64,000 bases of DNA from Yersinia entomophaga (GTDB lineage Bacteria > Pseudomonadota > Gammaproteobacteria > Enterobacterales > Enterobacteriaceae), in the NCBI RefSeq assembly GCF_001656035.1, contig NZ_CP010029.1, positions 2,429,076 to 2,493,075 on the forward strand, read 5' to 3'. Both the position numbers and the translations under genes were made by a program. Shown piece by piece: positions 44,236 to 56,405 of this stretch. Below the pieces are notes generated by a model. That model saw nothing but the letters and a program-made list of their open reading frames with translations. It did not search any database and had not been told where the DNA came from. Within the stretch, counting starts at the first letter, position 1. Each line of letters starts with the position of its first letter.

Positions 44236-46344
44236 TTATTTGCCACGGGCTTCGATAACGGCTTTAGCGACGTTGCTAGGTGCTTCAGCATACTCCAGGA
44301 ATTCCATGGAGTAAGAAGCACGGCCCTGAGTCTGAGAACGCAGGTCAGTAGCATAACCGAACATTTCAGACAACGGAACCTTGACGCGAACGGTTTTACC
44401 GGTAGCAGTATCTTCCATACCTTCGATGATACCGCGACGACGGTTAAGGTCGCCCATTACGTCACCCATGTAATCTTCTGGGGTTTCGACTTCAACCTTC
44501 ATGATTGGCTCAAGCAGAACTGGTTTAGCTCGTTTGAAACCTTCTTTAAAGGCGATAGAACCGGCTAATTTAAACGCCAATTCTGAGGAGTCAACGTCAT
44601 GGTAAGAACCGTAATGCAGACGAATCTTAACGTCAACAACCGGATAACCTGCCAATGGACCAGCTTTCAGCTGTTCCTGGATACCTTTATCAACGGCTGG
44701 GATGAACTCTTTAGGAATAGAACCACCAACGATTTCGTTGACGAATTCATAACCTACGCCACCCGGTGGCAGCGGAGACATGTCGATAACAACATGACCG
44801 TACTGACCACGACCGCCTGATTGTTTAGCGTGCTTACCTTCCACGTCCTTAACGGTGTCGCGGATGGTTTCACGGTAAGCAACCTGAGGTTTACCGACGT
44901 TTGCTTCCACGTTAAACTCGCGGCGCATACGGTCAACCAGGATATCCAAGTGCAGCTCACCCATACCAGCGATGATAGTCTGACCAGATTCTTCGTCAGT
45001 CCAAACGCGGAATGATGGATCTTCTTTTGCCAAGCGACCCAGAGCCATACCCATTTTTTCCTGGTCGGCTTTGGTTTTTGGTTCAACAGCAACAGAGATT
45101 ACTGGCTCTGGGAACTCCATACGTTCCAAGATGATAGGATTAGCTGGGTCACACAGGGTGTCACCAGTAGTCACATCTTTCAGACCGATCGCTGCTGCGA
45201 TGTCGCCTGCGCGAACTTCTTTGATCTCTTCACGTTTGTTGGCGTGCATCTGTACGATACGACCCAGACGCTCACGCTGTGAACGCACTGAGTTCAACAC
45301 GGTGTCGCCGGAGTTTACAACGCCAGAGTACACGCGGAAGAAGGTCAAGTTACCAACAAACGGGTCGGTAGCAATTTTGAACGCCAGTGCAGAGAATGGC
45401 TCGTTGTCAGATGAATGACGAACAGCCGGGGTATCTTTACCATCGTCCAGAATACCGTTGATAGCTTCAACGTCAGTTGGAGCCGGCAGGTATTCGATAA
45501 CCGCATCCAGCATCGCCTGTACGCCTTTGTTTTTAAACGCAGAACCACAGGTTACCAGAATAATTTCGTTGTTCAGAACGCGTTGACGCAGAGCTTTCTT
45601 GACTTCAGCCTCGGTCAGCTCTTCGCCGCCCAAGTATTTGTCCATCAGCTCATCTGAAGCTTCAGCTGCAGATTCAACCAGGTTCTGGTGCCATTCTTTA
45701 GCCAGCTCAACCATGTCAGCAGGGATATCTTCGTATTCGAAGGTAACGCCCTGATCTGCATCGTTCCAGTTGATGGCTTTCATTTTCACCAGATCGATAA
45801 CGCCGGTGAATTTCTCTTCTGCGCCGATTGCCAGTTGCAATGGAACTGGATTCGCGCCCAGACGAGATTTGATCTGACCAACAACTTTCAGGAAGTTAGC
45901 ACCCATACGGTCCATTTTGTTAACGAACGCGATGCGTGGAACTTTATATTTGTTAGCCTGACGCCATACGGTTTCAGACTGCGGCTGAACACCACCAACA
46001 GCACAGTAAACCATTACAGCACCATCAAGAACACGCATGGAACGTTCTACTTCGATGGTGAAGTCAACGTGTCCTGGGGTGTCAATGATGTTGACGCGGT
46101 GTGGCTCAAACTGCTTAGCCATACCAGACCAGAAGGCCGTGGTTGCAGCAGAAGTGATGGTAATACCACGTTCCTGCTCCTGTTCCATCCAGTCCATGGT
46201 GGCTGCGCCGTCATGAACTTCACCGATTTTATGATTTACGCCGGTGTAGAACAGAATACGTTCGGTAGTGGTGGTTTTACCGGCGTCGATGTGAGCACTG
46301 ATACCGATATTACGATAGCGCTCAATGGGTGTTGTACGAGCCAT
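44236..46344 (-). CDS. fusA: Elongation factor G
   Basis: 702 residues (E. coli 704). Translocase GTPase with five domains. G1 [16 protein letters not shown]3 DTPGHVDF and G4 NKMDRMG are intact; domain IV (about 490-610) contains the tip loop near [13 protein letters not shown]. 96 bp after rpsG. Confidence 0.99.
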   Translation of the reverse strand: MARTTPIERYRNIGISAHIDAGKTTTTERILFYTGVNHKIGEVHDGAATMDWMEQEQERGITITSAATTAFWSGMAKQFEPHRVNIIDTPGHVDFTIEVERSMRVLDGAVMVYCAVGGVQPQSETVWRQANKYKVPRIAFVNKMDRMGANFLKVVGQIKSRLGANPVPLQLAIGAEEKFTGVIDLVKMKAINWNDADQGVTFEYEDIPADMVELAKEWHQNLVESAAEASDELMDKYLGGEELTEAEVKKALRQRVLNNEIILVTCGSAFKNKGVQAMLDAVIEYLPAPTDVEAINGILDDGKDTPAVRHSSDNEPFSALAFKIATDPFVGNLTFFRVYSGVVNSGDTVLNSVRSQRERLGRIVQMHANKREEIKEVRAGDIAAAIGLKDVTTGDTLCDPANPIILERMEFPEPVISVAVEPKTKADQEKMGMALGRLAKEDPSFRVWTDEESGQTIIAGMGELHLDILVDRMRREFNVEANVGKPQVAYRETIRDTVKDVEGKHAKQSGGRGQYGHVVIDMSPLPPGGVGYEFVNEIVGGSIPKEFIPAVDKGIQEQLKAGPLAGYPVVDVKIRLHYGSYHDVDSSELAFKLAGSIAFKEGFKRAKPVLLEPIMKVEVETPEDYMGDVMGDLNRRRGIIEGMEDTATGKTVRVKVPLSEMFGYATDLRSQTQGRASYSMEFLEYAEAPSNVAKAVIEARGK

Positions 46345-46440
46345 TTGATTCCTCTATTCCTAGGGCGTTCAAGTTCAGTTAACCCATGCGGGTTGGCTAA
46401 TTGAAGCGCCCGCATGGTTAGCATTACTACTGCGTGGTAA

Positions 46441-46926
<486 letters not shown>

Positions 46927-47007
46927 TTAATTCAGGGTTGTCCAAAACTCTAAGAGTTTATTTTGACATTAAAGTGAAAATGTTTGGCCTTACTTAACGG
47001 AGAACCA

Positions 47008-47442
<435 letters not shown>

Positions 47443-47468
47443 CTAAGGGCAGAGTACGAGGACGCAGA

Positions 47469-47497
47469 ATTTTATGGCTGACTACCTAAGGTGTCAA
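47469..47497 (-). promoter_or_regulatory. str operon promoter
   Basis: Perfect -35 TTGACA (47492-47497), 17 bp, -10 TAAAAT (47469-47474), followed by a GC-rich discriminator, about 87 bp before rpsL. Confidence 0.8.
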
Positions 47498-47519
47498 GAA
47501 ATATACAGCATTAGTCGTA

Positions 47520-47807
47520 TTACCATGCCAAGTGTTGACGATGTTTAGTGGTTAAATCGACGAAGTGAGTATAGCCGATCGCTAGTATTTTGTCTGAATT
47601 TTGACCAACCAAACCACGCGCAGCCAGATCATTTTCCAGAACATAGAGAGAAGCTAAGTTATTTAACAATATGTTAAGAACATCGGCGTCTTTTAACGTC
47701 GCTAGCACTCCATCCTGCAAAAACAGAATGGCATCTTCGTCGGTGGTCAGTCTCAGCAGCGCGGATAAATCGCATTGAAAAGGTGAACGGCTGAAGGTAT
47801 ACAACAT
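47520..47807 (-). CDS. tusB: Sulfurtransferase complex subunit TusB
   Basis: 95 residues. Part of the TusBCD hexamer that relays persulfide sulfur from TusA to TusE and MnmA for 2-thiouridine in tRNA. Typical start [20 protein letters not shown] and C-terminus HRQHLAW. Last of yheO-tusD-tusC-tusB, upstream of rpsL as in E. coli. Confidence 0.94.
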   Translation of the reverse strand: MLYTFSRSPFQCDLSALLRLTTDEDAILFLQDGVLATLKDADVLNILLNNLASLYVLENDLAARGLVGQNSDKILAIGYTHFVDLTTKHRQHLAW

Positions 47808-47826
47808 ATTTAGTATCCTGATACGG

Positions 47827-48186
47827 TCAAAATGTCAGCACAACGTCGTAAGCGGCTAACTGTTGGCGTAACTTTTCAGGCGCTAACACTTCAACATCCA
47901 ACACCCAATCTTTGGCCTGAGCCAGACCGCGTTGCCGTAATGCCTCTGCGCACATATAACACTTTTCTACGTCATAAAGTGGTAAGACACCGAAAGTGGC
48001 AATATAGTTTCTGGCCAGAATTTTTTCCGGCTGTTGTTGCGGAAGTAACTGGAATACGCCATCCGAGACAAAAAACACGCCGATATCTTCGCTGAGAGCC
48101 GAAGCCGCCAATAGCGCGTCTAGTCCTTCCCGGCCACTCGCGTTTCCGTGTGGGCCTTGAGTGAAAACAAAAGCGATAGATTTCAT
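47827..48186 (-). CDS. tusC: Sulfurtransferase complex subunit TusC
   Basis: 119 residues (E. coli 119), DsrF-like fold: [40 protein letters not shown]. Structural partner of TusD in the sulfur relay. I chose ATG 48186; an ATG two codons earlier is also in frame. 22 bp after tusD. Confidence 0.95.
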   Translation of the reverse strand: MKSIAFVFTQGPHGNASGREGLDALLAASALSEDIGVFFVSDGVFQLLPQQQPEKILARNYIATFGVLPLYDVEKCYMCAEALRQRGLAQAKDWVLDVEVLAPEKLRQQLAAYDVVLTF

Positions 48187-48208
48187 GCCCATCTCTAAAA
48201 TTGCGCGA

Positions 48209-48598
48209 TCAAAATTGAACAACGCGGTCACAGGTCAGCGCCGCTTCGGCCAGCGAACCCAATCCGCTCAGAGTAAAACCGGGCTGTAGATTGGCGGCGG
48301 CCAGATCAAGCTGCTCCGCCTCATGCCGATCGCAGATTCCTCGCCGCAACGCCGCGGCCACACACACATTGAGCTCAATCCCATTCTGCTGCGCCAGTTG
48401 TTGCCACGCGCGAACCAGATCAAACTCATCGCTGGCAGGCGAAGTCAGTTGATTGGCGTTCAGCACCCCTTCCCGATAGAAAAAAATGCTGACCAATTGA
48501 TGGCCCGCCGCCAGTAACGCCTGAGCAAACTGATAAGCACTGCTGGCCTGCTGAGTACCATAGGCAGGGCCGGTAACCAATAGGCAGTAACGCAGCAT
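48209..48598 (-). CDS. tusD: Sulfurtransferase complex subunit TusD
   Basis: 129 residues. Catalytic subunit of TusBCD; the persulfide-carrying cysteine is Cys79 in [13 protein letters not shown]-terminal motif [18 protein letters not shown] is conserved. Its ATG overlaps the yheO stop (TAATG), so translation is coupled. Confidence 0.96.
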   Translation of the reverse strand: MLRYCLLVTGPAYGTQQASSAYQFAQALLAAGHQLVSIFFYREGVLNANQLTSPASDEFDLVRAWQQLAQQNGIELNVCVAAALRRGICDRHEAEQLDLAAANLQPGFTLSGLGSLAEAALTCDRVVQF

Positions 48599-49320
48599 TA
48601 GCGCTCGTGCCCGATAAGATCGCCGCTTTTGAACTGGCGAATATACAGATAAACCGTATGCTTCGAGATATTCAACCGCTCCGCCACTTGGTTAATGGCA
48701 TCTTTAATATCAAAAATACCCTTCTCATAAAGATTGAGCACCACCTGGCGATTTTTCGCATTGTTAGACACATTGCGATCCGCATTCACCTCTTCAATGG
48801 TGAATTCCAGCGTTTGCGCCACCAGATCATCCACCGATGACGCAAAGTTGACGGAAGAAGGAACTTCCTGCGTTTCCGGTGGCATAAATGTCTGAATAAT
48901 TTGTGAGAAAGGCACATCCAGATTCATGTTGATACACAGCAAGCCAATCACTCGCTGAACGCGATTACGAATAGCAATAGTGACGGATTTCATCAATACG
49001 CCGCTTTTTGCGCGAGTGAAATAGGCGCGAGAGACGCTACTGTCCGCACCGGCCATATCGTGCAGCATACGCAGCGCCAGATCGGTTATCGGCGAACCAA
49101 TCTGACGGCCAGTATGTTCACCGTTGGCAATTCTGACGGCTGAACACTTAAGATCTTCCAGCGAATGCAGAACAATTTCACAATGTCCGCCAATCAACAT
49201 GGCCAAGCCATCAACGACGGCCTCGTATGATTTCAGTATTTCATAATCTGTTTGACTGAACGGACGTTCATCCAGTAAATCCAGTTCACTGGTTTCGCCA
49301 GTTAAAAGCGAATTAGACAT
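48598..49320 (-). CDS. yheO: PAS-like/YheO-type DNA-binding protein
   Basis: 240 residues. The N-terminal YheO (PAS-like) sensor domain (about 25-145) and a C-terminal helix-turn-helix ([20 protein letters not shown] onward to [10 protein letters not shown]) suggest a transcriptional regulator; its ligand and targets are not established from the sequence. Start placed at [20 protein letters not shown] by family match. First gene before tusDCB. Confidence 0.94.
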   Translation of the reverse strand: MSNSLLTGETSELDLLDERPFSQTDYEILKSYEAVVDGLAMLIGGHCEIVLHSLEDLKCSAVRIANGEHTGRQIGSPITDLALRMLHDMAGADSSVSRAYFTRAKSGVLMKSVTIAIRNRVQRVIGLLCINMNLDVPFSQIIQTFMPPETQEVPSSVNFASSVDDLVAQTLEFTIEEVNADRNVSNNAKNRQVVLNLYEKGIFDIKDAINQVAERLNISKHTVYLYIRQFKSGDLIGHER

Positions 49321-49515
49321 CGAAGACACCACCCTCTAGGTAGAGCCTGTCTCAATAGCAACGGGCAGACTCATAACTCAATATCTTGGAATATAAGCTT
49401 AGCAAATATGCCAAAGCTAAATCCTTGCGTTTGTGCGTGGTATTGACGTTAAGCCCACAACCCATAAGCGTCAAGTTATCCAAGAGCAGAAGCGCAAAAT
49501 GAATCAGCAGAATAC

Positions 49516-49549
49516 AAAAAAAAACCGCCGCGAAAGCAATTCGCAACGG
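49516..49549 (-). terminator. Terminator after fkpA
   Basis: On the minus strand CCGTTGCGAA pairs with TTCGCGGCGG (two G-U pairs), followed by nine T residues. The rest of the fkpA-yheO gap shows no gene. Confidence 0.8.
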
Positions 49550-49589
49550 TCTGTGCTGTTCGCCAAAGCGATACTAAGCTATTTCCGAA

Positions 49590-50408
49590 TTATTTTTGGG
49601 CTTTTGCTTCAGCTTCTGCGGCGGTTTTTTCAGCAGCGACGTCGGCTTTAGGAGCAGCTTTCACATCCAGCAATTCCACGTCGAATACCAGAGTGGAGTT
49701 AGCGGGGATCCCCGGAACGCCGGTTTTACCGTAAGCCAGTTCTGGTGGGATGACCAGAGTGATTTTGCCGCCTTTCTTGATTTGTTTCAGACCTTCAGTC
49801 CAGCCTGGAATAACGCCGTCCAGACGGAAAGACAGTGGCTCGCCGCGTTTGTATGAATCATCAAAGACGGTGCCGTCAGTCAAAGTACCTTTATAGTTAA
49901 CTACTACGGTATCACTGTCTTTCAGCGCGTCACCAGCACCTGGTTTTTCAACTTTATACAGCAGGCCGCTCGCGGTTTTCTTCACGCCTTTTTCTTTAGC
50001 AAAAGTATCGCGGTACTTGGTGCCTTTATCTGAATTTTCTTTCGCATCTTGCGCCATCTTGGCCTGAGCCGAGGATTTCACACGAGCTTCAAAACCTTGC
50101 AGAGTTTTTTCAATTTCTTCGTCAGTCAGCTTAGATTTATTGGCAAAAGCGTCCTGAACACCGGCGATCAACTGGTCTTTATCCAGTTTGATTCCCAGTT
50201 TTTCTTGTTCTTTCAGCGAGTTGTCCATATAACGACCTAAGGATGCACCCAGTGCATATGCAGATTGCTGGTCGTCATTTTTGAACTTGCTGTTAGTCGT
50301 TGCTGCCGCGTCAGGAGTTTTTACCGCGTCAGCAGCCATAGCCTGAGTTGCATTCAGGGTCAATGCCATGGTTGTAGCCAGCAAGGTTACTTTAAACAAT
50401 GATTTCAT
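49590..50408 (-). CDS. fkpA: Periplasmic FKBP-type peptidyl-prolyl isomerase
   Basis: 272 residues (E. coli 270). Signal peptide MKSLFKVTLLATTMALTLNA with cleavage likely after AMA. An N-terminal helical dimerisation and chaperone domain is followed by the FKBP domain (about 145-250; FDDSYKRGEPLSFRLDGVIP, GWTEGL, IPPELAYG). The C-terminal tail is rich in Ala, Lys and Glu. Periplasmic folding factor of the envelope-stress response; a sigma-E-like promoter lies upstream. The longer open frame upstream is rejected in favour of ATG 50408 with GGAGA. Confidence 0.97.
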   Translation of the reverse strand: MKSLFKVTLLATTMALTLNATQAMAADAVKTPDAAATTNSKFKNDDQQSAYALGASLGRYMDNSLKEQEKLGIKLDKDQLIAGVQDAFANKSKLTDEEIEKTLQGFEARVKSSAQAKMAQDAKENSDKGTKYRDTFAKEKGVKKTASGLLYKVEKPGAGDALKDSDTVVVNYKGTLTDGTVFDDSYKRGEPLSFRLDGVIPGWTEGLKQIKKGGKITLVIPPELAYGKTGVPGIPANSTLVFDVELLDVKAAPKADVAAEKTAAEAEAKAQK

Positions 50409-50524
50409 CCATTTCTCCAATGGCTCAGGGCTTCTTACCCCAAGCAACGATTGTGTATGTTTCAGTACTATAACTGCCGGAGCGAAGACAAAACAATCTC
50501 CGAATCTACAGTATGCAGTGATAT

Positions 50525-50553
50525 TTCGACTTTTTTTATCACAAGAAGTTTCC
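50525..50553 (-). promoter_or_regulatory. Candidate sigma-E promoter for fkpA
   Basis: On the minus strand GGAAACTT (50546-50553), 16 bp, TCGAA (50525-50529). This resembles the RpoE consensus GGAACTT - 16 bp - TCNAA with one extra A. fkpA is a known member of the envelope-stress regulon in E. coli. Confidence 0.55.
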
Positions 50554-50614
50554 TTTTTATTGTTCTCACTCTCTGCGCAAGGCATTCCGCGGCGTTTACA
50601 GGTAGAATCTCTGA

Positions 50615-50914
<300 letters not shown>

Positions 50915-50930
50915 GGTTTATTTGCGGCAC

Positions 50931-50959
50931 AAAAAAGCCAGCCTTGCGGCTGGCTTTTT
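50931..50959. terminator. Bidirectional terminator between slyX and slyD
   Basis: AGCCAGCC, loop TTGC, GGCTGGCT with A6 on the left and T5 on the right, serving both convergent genes. Confidence 0.85.
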
Positions 50960-50978
50960 CATTGACGATCGTGATGCC

Positions 50979-51572
50979 TTAGTGGCAACCACAGCCGCCT
51001 TTACCGCAACCGCCGCCCTGTTGAGCGTGGTCATGGCCGTGGTCATGGTCGTGATCGTGGTCGTGACCGCCGCAGCAGCCGCCGCCGTGTTCATGGTGAT
51101 GATCGTGCTCACCGTGTACGTGGCCGTGTTGCAGTTCTTCTGCAGTCGCTTCGCGAATGGCAACAACTTCAACGTTGAAGTTCAGATCCTGACCAGCCAG
51201 CATATGGTTACCATCAACCACAACGTGCTCGTCTTCCACTGCGGTAATTTCTACCGGTACTGGACCCTGATCGGTGTCAGCCAGGAAGCGCATACCGACT
51301 TCCAACTCGTCAACACCCATAAATACGTCTTTCGGTACGCGCTGAACCAGATTTTCATCATAGTTGCCGTAACCGTCATCAGCACTTACACGCACATCAA
51401 AACGGTCGCCCGCTTCGTGGCCTTCCAACGCTTTTTCCAAACCGGAAATCAGGGAGCCGTGTCCGTGCAGGTAGTCCAACGGCGCACTCACCGGAGACTC
51501 ATCAACTAACACACCGTCTTCTGTACGTACCTGGTAAGCCAGGCTGACCACTAGGTCTTTTGCTACTTTCAT
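50979..51572 (-). CDS. slyD: FKBP-type peptidyl-prolyl isomerase and metallochaperone SlyD
   Basis: 197 residues. The FKBP domain (1-70 and 130-150) is interrupted by the insert-in-flap chaperone domain. A C-terminal tail of about 45 residues carries roughly 15 His and 5 Cys (HDHHHEHGGGCC, repeated HD pairs, CGKGGCGCH), which bind Ni and Zn and support hydrogenase maturation. Start at MKVAKDLVVSLAYQVRTEDG by family match. Confidence 0.97.
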   Translation of the reverse strand: MKVAKDLVVSLAYQVRTEDGVLVDESPVSAPLDYLHGHGSLISGLEKALEGHEAGDRFDVRVSADDGYGNYDENLVQRVPKDVFMGVDELEVGMRFLADTDQGPVPVEITAVEDEHVVVDGNHMLAGQDLNFNVEVVAIREATAEELQHGHVHGEHDHHHEHGGGCCGGHDHDHDHDHGHDHAQQGGGCGKGGCGCH

Positions 51573-51666
51573 GACATCTCCTACCCTTGGAACAAAAATT
51601 GGCACAGATTGTAGCGGAAATCTGAACCCCTGTACCCTTCAGCATAAAAAATCGCTGAGGATAACG

Positions 51667-51870
51667 CTACTTTGGATCAAAAATACCGATAACTTGCTCT
51701 TTCGGGCGGACATGCTGATTGACCTGCTCGTCAGTTTGACGCTGATGATGGCCACACTTCACACATTCCACGACTTCCACCTGATCTTCACGCCATAAAG
51801 CGAGAGTATCCATAGCCTTACACTGCGGGCAGGTAGCGCCGGCAATAAAACGTTTACGGGTTACAGACAT
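51667..51870 (-). CDS. yheV: Small zinc-ribbon protein YheV (DUF2387)
   Basis: 67 residues with two CxxC motifs (CPQCK, CVKCG) that form a zinc ribbon, and the conserved end EQVIGIFDPK. Function unknown. 15 bp after kefB, so probably cotranscribed with kefGB, as in E. coli. Confidence 0.92.
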   Translation of the reverse strand: MSVTRKRFIAGATCPQCKAMDTLALWREDQVEVVECVKCGHHQRQTDEQVNQHVRPKEQVIGIFDPK

Positions 51871-51885
51871 GCTGATTTCTCCGGT

Positions 51886-53694
51886 TTACTCGTGTTCATC
51901 CCAGCCATCAAGCTGCCTGCTTTCATGCAGCATTTCTCGTTGGAAAATATCTTCCAGCTCGCGACGGGCCTCTTTGACTCTGGAAATCTGCGCCACATCG
52001 CCATGGTGCGGCGGCATCAGCTCACGCAGCATACGCATATCCAAACGACGGAAATGCTGCTGCGCCCGATAAGCCTGATGCGGGTGCATACCCAGTTGTC
52101 GTAATGTTTTACGCCCCAGTTCCAGCGCACTGGAGAAAGTTTCGCGGGTAAAATCCTTCACGCCGCTTTGCAATAATTCATGTGCTTCCACGCGGCCTCT
52201 GGCGCGGGCCAGAATATGTAAATTGGGGAAGTGTTGCTGACATAAATGCACCAATGTCATGGTGTCTTCCGGCTCATTACAGGTAATCACTATGGCTTTG
52301 GCTTTCTCCGCGCCGGCGGCACGCAGCAGTTCTAGTTCGGTTGCATCGCCATAATAAACCTTATAACCGTATTTGCGCATCACGCCTACGGCGCTAACGT
52401 CCCGTTCCAATACGGTAATACGCATTTTGTTTGCCATCAGCAGACGGCCAATAACCTGCCCGAAGCGCCCAAAACCTACAACGATAACCTGCGGATCGTT
52501 GTCTTCCACGAAAGGTTTTTCGTCGCTTTCTTCCGGAGCGTTATAACGGCGAGACAGAATACGATCGATACCTTGCATCAATAACGGTGTAGTCATCATT
52601 GATAAAGTCACGACCACCAGCAGCAGCGCGAGTTGATCGACACTTAATACATGCTGACTAAAAGCCGCAGAGAATAGTACGAAGGCAAACTCACCGCCCT
52701 GACTCAGCACACCGGCAAACTGAAGCCGCACTGAACGCCTCAGGCCAAAGGCTCTGGCCAACCCATAAAGTACCGTGGCTTTGATGGAAACCAGCGCCAA
52801 TACGCCAAGTAATACTTCCAGCAGATGGGTAAAGATAACGCCAATATTCAGCGCCATCCCCACTGAGATAAAGAACAGGCCGAGCAATAAGCCTTTAAAA
52901 GGCTCAATAGCGATTTCCAGTTCATGCTGAAATTCACTTTCCGCCAACAGGATTCCGGCGATAAATGTCCCTAACGCCATCGACAGGCCCAGCGCATCCA
53001 TAAATATTGCCGAACCTAGCACGACCAGAAGCGCGGCGGCGGTAAACACCTCACGCACGCCGGAGGCAACAATATAACGAAATAACGGGCGTAGCAGGTA
53101 TCGCCCTCCGATGAGCATGCCAGCAAAAGCGGCCACTTTCAGAGCGATTCTCGCCCAATCGTTAGCGCCCCCACCGCCGCCCGCCAAAATGGGAATCAGC
53201 GCCAATGCGGGAATAACAGCCATATCCTGAAATAACAATACGGAGAAACCAAGTTGGCCGCCTTCGTTACGGTTCATCCCTTTTTCACGCATAAGCTGAA
53301 GTGCCATTGCGGTTGAGGACATGGCTAAACCGATGCCACCAATGACCGCGGCCTGCCAGGCAAACTGAGTGAAATAGAGCAGCGCGCCCAAAACCGTCGC
53401 GGTGATGATCACCTGCCCCGCTCCGACGCCAAAAATAGAGCGCCTCAATTGCCAGAGTTTGGCTGGATTAAGTTCCAGACCAATGATGAACATCAGGAAA
53501 ACAACGCCTAGCTCAGAAAAATGCAGAATCTCATCCACATCGCGAATAAAACCCAGCCCCCACGGGCCAATGGCGATACCGGCAATCAGGTATCCCAATA
53601 CCGCTCCAATACCCAATCGTTGTGCGATAGGTACCGCAACGACAGCTGCAAACAAAAACAGTAAAATTGCGGTTAATAGCGCCGAGCCTTCCAT
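51886..53694 (-). CDS. kefB: Glutathione-regulated potassium-efflux system protein KefB
   Basis: 602 residues (E. coli 601). About twelve transmembrane helices of the CPA2 antiporter family (1-380) are followed by a cytoplasmic RCK/TrkA-N domain with the nucleotide loop [10 protein letters not shown] near residue 408 and the acidic strand end LERD. Closed by glutathione and opened by glutathione adducts of electrophiles, acidifying the cytoplasm for protection. The start ATG 53694 lies 2 bp after the kefG stop. Confidence 0.97.
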   Translation of the reverse strand: MEGSALLTAILLFLFAAVVAVPIAQRLGIGAVLGYLIAGIAIGPWGLGFIRDVDEILHFSELGVVFLMFIIGLELNPAKLWQLRRSIFGVGAGQVIITATVLGALLYFTQFAWQAAVIGGIGLAMSSTAMALQLMREKGMNRNEGGQLGFSVLLFQDMAVIPALALIPILAGGGGGANDWARIALKVAAFAGMLIGGRYLLRPLFRYIVASGVREVFTAAALLVVLGSAIFMDALGLSMALGTFIAGILLAESEFQHELEIAIEPFKGLLLGLFFISVGMALNIGVIFTHLLEVLLGVLALVSIKATVLYGLARAFGLRRSVRLQFAGVLSQGGEFAFVLFSAAFSQHVLSVDQLALLLVVVTLSMMTTPLLMQGIDRILSRRYNAPEESDEKPFVEDNDPQVIVVGFGRFGQVIGRLLMANKMRITVLERDVSAVGVMRKYGYKVYYGDATELELLRAAGAEKAKAIVITCNEPEDTMTLVHLCQQHFPNLHILARARGRVEAHELLQSGVKDFTRETFSSALELGRKTLRQLGMHPHQAYRAQQHFRRLDMRMLRELMPPHHGDVAQISRVKEARRELEDIFQREMLHESRQLDGWDEHE

Positions 53695-53696
53695 AA

Positions 53697-54251
53697 TTAT
53701 GGCCTCCCTTGTGGCAACGGAGAAGCTAACCACTCGGCGTAGGCCTGCGCATGGTTGGACAACACTTCCGGCTTTTGCCGACGCGCCCAGTAAACAATCA
53801 TCGGATTTATCCAATGCATATGACACATAGACGCAGTCAATTCGAACGGGCGCAGAATGTCATCCATCGGATATTGGTTATAGCCGCCGACTCGATATGT
53901 CCCTTCCGGTTCGCCGGTGGTAATCACCGAACGCCAGTATTTTCCCCGCAGAGCATGGCCTCCGACGCCATTGGCAAACCCGCGCGCCAGTACGCGATCC
54001 AGCCATTCCTTTAATAAGGCCGGGCAACTATAGGTATAAAGCGGATGTTGGAAGACAATGACCTGATGCTCACGCAGTAGCTGTTGCTCGTGATGAACAT
54101 CAATAAAGAAATCCGGATAATGTGCGTAAAGATCGTGCACAGTGACATGCGCTAGCTGCTTTACCGGTTGCAGTAAAACCCGATTGGCGACCGAGTCCTG
54201 TGATTCCGGATGGGCATACAGCAGCAAAACCTTCGGCGGCTGTGACATCAT
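53697..54251 (-). CDS. kefG: KefB ancillary quinone oxidoreductase KefG
   Basis: 184 residues (E. coli 184), flavodoxin-like NAD(P)H dehydrogenase fold: [44 protein letters not shown]. Needed for full KefB activity at the inner membrane. Divergent from yheS. Confidence 0.96.
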   Translation of the reverse strand: MMSQPPKVLLLYAHPESQDSVANRVLLQPVKQLAHVTVHDLYAHYPDFFIDVHHEQQLLREHQVIVFQHPLYTYSCPALLKEWLDRVLARGFANGVGGHALRGKYWRSVITTGEPEGTYRVGGYNQYPMDDILRPFELTASMCHMHWINPMIVYWARRQKPEVLSNHAQAYAEWLASPLPQGRP

Positions 54252-54458
54252 TCCCCTCCAAAGCGTCGTCAGGGTGCGGGTTTTCCGTTACCATGCGTCG
54301 CAAGACTTAAAATAGGGCGTTTAACGCCCTGTTTGTACCCAAAGTAGAAGTAGTGGGTATTGCAGATTAGGCTAGAAACTAATGCCTCTGCGACCTCAGG
54401 TACTAAGGGTTACCTTAATATAATGACAATTTAACATACTCTAAACATACGGCACTCT

Positions 54459-56375
54459 ATGATTGTTTTCTCTTCGCTTCAAATTCGACGCGGGACTCGC
54501 GTCTTGCTGGACAATGCTACAGCGACCGTCAATCCGGGCCAGAAGGTCGGGCTGGTAGGTAAAAACGGCTGTGGCAAATCGACCCTGCTGGCCTTGCTGA
54601 AAGGCGAAATGAGCGCCGATGGGGGCAACGCCACTTTCCCCAATAACTGGGCGCTGGCCTGGGTTAATCAGGAAACCCCGGCGCTAGATATGCCAGCGAT
54701 AGAGTATGTTATCGACGGCGACCGTGAATTTCGTCAGTTGGAATCCGAATTACAGGCCGCCAACGAAAAAAACGACGGTCATGCTATTGCTACGGTACAT
54801 GGGAAACTCGATGCCATTCAGGCCTGGACCATTCAGTCTCGCGCAGCCAGTCTGCTAAATGGCTTAGGCTTTTCGCAGGATCAGTTGCAGCAGCCCGTTC
54901 ATTCTTTCTCTGGCGGCTGGCGAATGCGCCTTAATCTGGCACAGGCTCTGGTATGTCGTTCTGATTTGCTGCTGCTGGATGAACCGACCAACCATTTGGA
55001 TTTGGACGCCGTAATCTGGCTGGAAAAATGGCTGAAAAGCTATTCAGGTACGCTAATCCTGATTTCCCACGATCGGGATTTCCTCGATCCTATTATCGAT
55101 AAGATTCTGCATATTGAACAGCAGTCGCTAAATGAATATACCGGCAACTATTCATCTTTCGAACGCCAGCGTGCGACCAAGCTCGCTCAGCAGCAATCGA
55201 TGTATCAACACCAGCAGGAAAAAGTCGCGCATCTGCAACACTATATTGACCGTTTCCGCGCTCAGGCGACCAAAGCCAAGCAGGCACAAAGCCGAATTAA
55301 AATGCTCGAACGCATGGAAATGATTGCGCCAGCGCACGTTGATAACCCGTTCCGCTTTAGCTTTCGCACGCCGGAAAGCCTGCCCGATCCGCTATTGCGA
55401 ATGGAGAAAGTCAGCGCCGGCTACGGCGATAAAACCATTCTGCAATCTATTAAGTTAAATCTGGTTCCCGGCTCCCGTATCGGTCTGCTCGGACGCAACG
55501 GGGCAGGTAAATCTACGCTAATCAAATTGCTGGCTGGCACGCTGGAACCACAAAGCGGTGAGATCGGTTTGTCGAAAGGCATCAAACTAGGTTACTTCGC
55601 TCAGCATCAGTTGGAATTCTTACGTGCGGATGAATCCCCGCTCCAGCATATGAGCCGTTTGGCGCCGAAAGAGCCGGAACAGCAACTGCGGGATTATCTG
55701 GGCGGCTACGGTTTCCAGGGTGATCAAGTCACAGATCCGACCGCTCGATTCTCCGGTGGAGAGAAAGCGCGTCTGGTATTGGCGCTGATTATCTGGCAGC
55801 GCCCTAACCTATTGCTGCTGGATGAACCGACCAACCATCTGGATTTAGATATGCGGCAGGCACTCACCGAGGCGCTAATTGATTTTGAAGGCGCATTGGT
55901 CGTTGTTTCCCACGATCGTCACTTATTGCGTTCTACAACTGACGATTTGTATCTGGTTCACGACGGCAAAGTCGAGCAATTTGACGGCGATCTGGAGGAT
56001 TATCAGCAGTGGCTGGTCGATTTACAGCGTCAGCAGTCACAGCAAGGTAGCCCGGAAAAAGAAGTCTCTGGAAATAGCGCCCAGCAGCGTAAAGACCAAA
56101 AACGCCGCGACGCTGAGTTCCGCACGCAAACCCAGCCACTGCGTAAGCAAATCATGACGCTGGAAAAACAAATGGATAAGTTGAGCGCCGAACTAGCCGC
56201 CGTGGAAGATGAATTGGCAGATTCTGCGCTGTACGATATCTCCCGCAAGAGCGAGCTAACCGAATGTTTGCAGCGGCAAAATCAGGTGAAATCCAAACTG
56301 GAAGAAACCGAAATGAATTGGCTGGATGCCCAGGAGCAATTAGAGCATCTGACTAAGGAATTTGAAGAAAATTAA
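54459..56375 (+). CDS. yheS: ABC-F family ATPase YheS
   Basis: 638 residues (E. coli 637). Two ABC domains in one soluble chain: Walker A GKNGCGKSTLL (about residue 34) and GRNGAGKSTLI (about 346), signatures FSGGW and FSGGEK, Walker B LLLLDEPTNHLDLD in both, and the inter-domain linker typical of ABC-F proteins (about 240-310). The C-terminal tail is a charged coiled coil (540-638). ABC-F proteins bind the ribosomal E site; the precise role of YheS is translation-related. No transmembrane segments. Confidence 0.96.
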   Translation: MIVFSSLQIRRGTRVLLDNATATVNPGQKVGLVGKNGCGKSTLLALLKGEMSADGGNATFPNNWALAWVNQETPALDMPAIEYVIDGDREFRQLESELQAANEKNDGHAIATVHGKLDAIQAWTIQSRAASLLNGLGFSQDQLQQPVHSFSGGWRMRLNLAQALVCRSDLLLLDEPTNHLDLDAVIWLEKWLKSYSGTLILISHDRDFLDPIIDKILHIEQQSLNEYTGNYSSFERQRATKLAQQQSMYQHQQEKVAHLQHYIDRFRAQATKAKQAQSRIKMLERMEMIAPAHVDNPFRFSFRTPESLPDPLLRMEKVSAGYGDKTILQSIKLNLVPGSRIGLLGRNGAGKSTLIKLLAGTLEPQSGEIGLSKGIKLGYFAQHQLEFLRADESPLQHMSRLAPKEPEQQLRDYLGGYGFQGDQVTDPTARFSGGEKARLVLALIIWQRPNLLLLDEPTNHLDLDMRQALTEALIDFEGALVVVSHDRHLLRSTTDDLYLVHDGKVEQFDGDLEDYQQWLVDLQRQQSQQGSPEKEVSGNSAQQRKDQKRRDAEFRTQTQPLRKQIMTLEKQMDKLSAELAAVEDELADSALYDISRKSELTECLQRQNQVKSKLEETEMNWLDAQEQLEHLTKEFEEN

Positions 56376-56405
56376 GCGTTTCCAAGCTGAAAACTGCCGC
56401 TATTC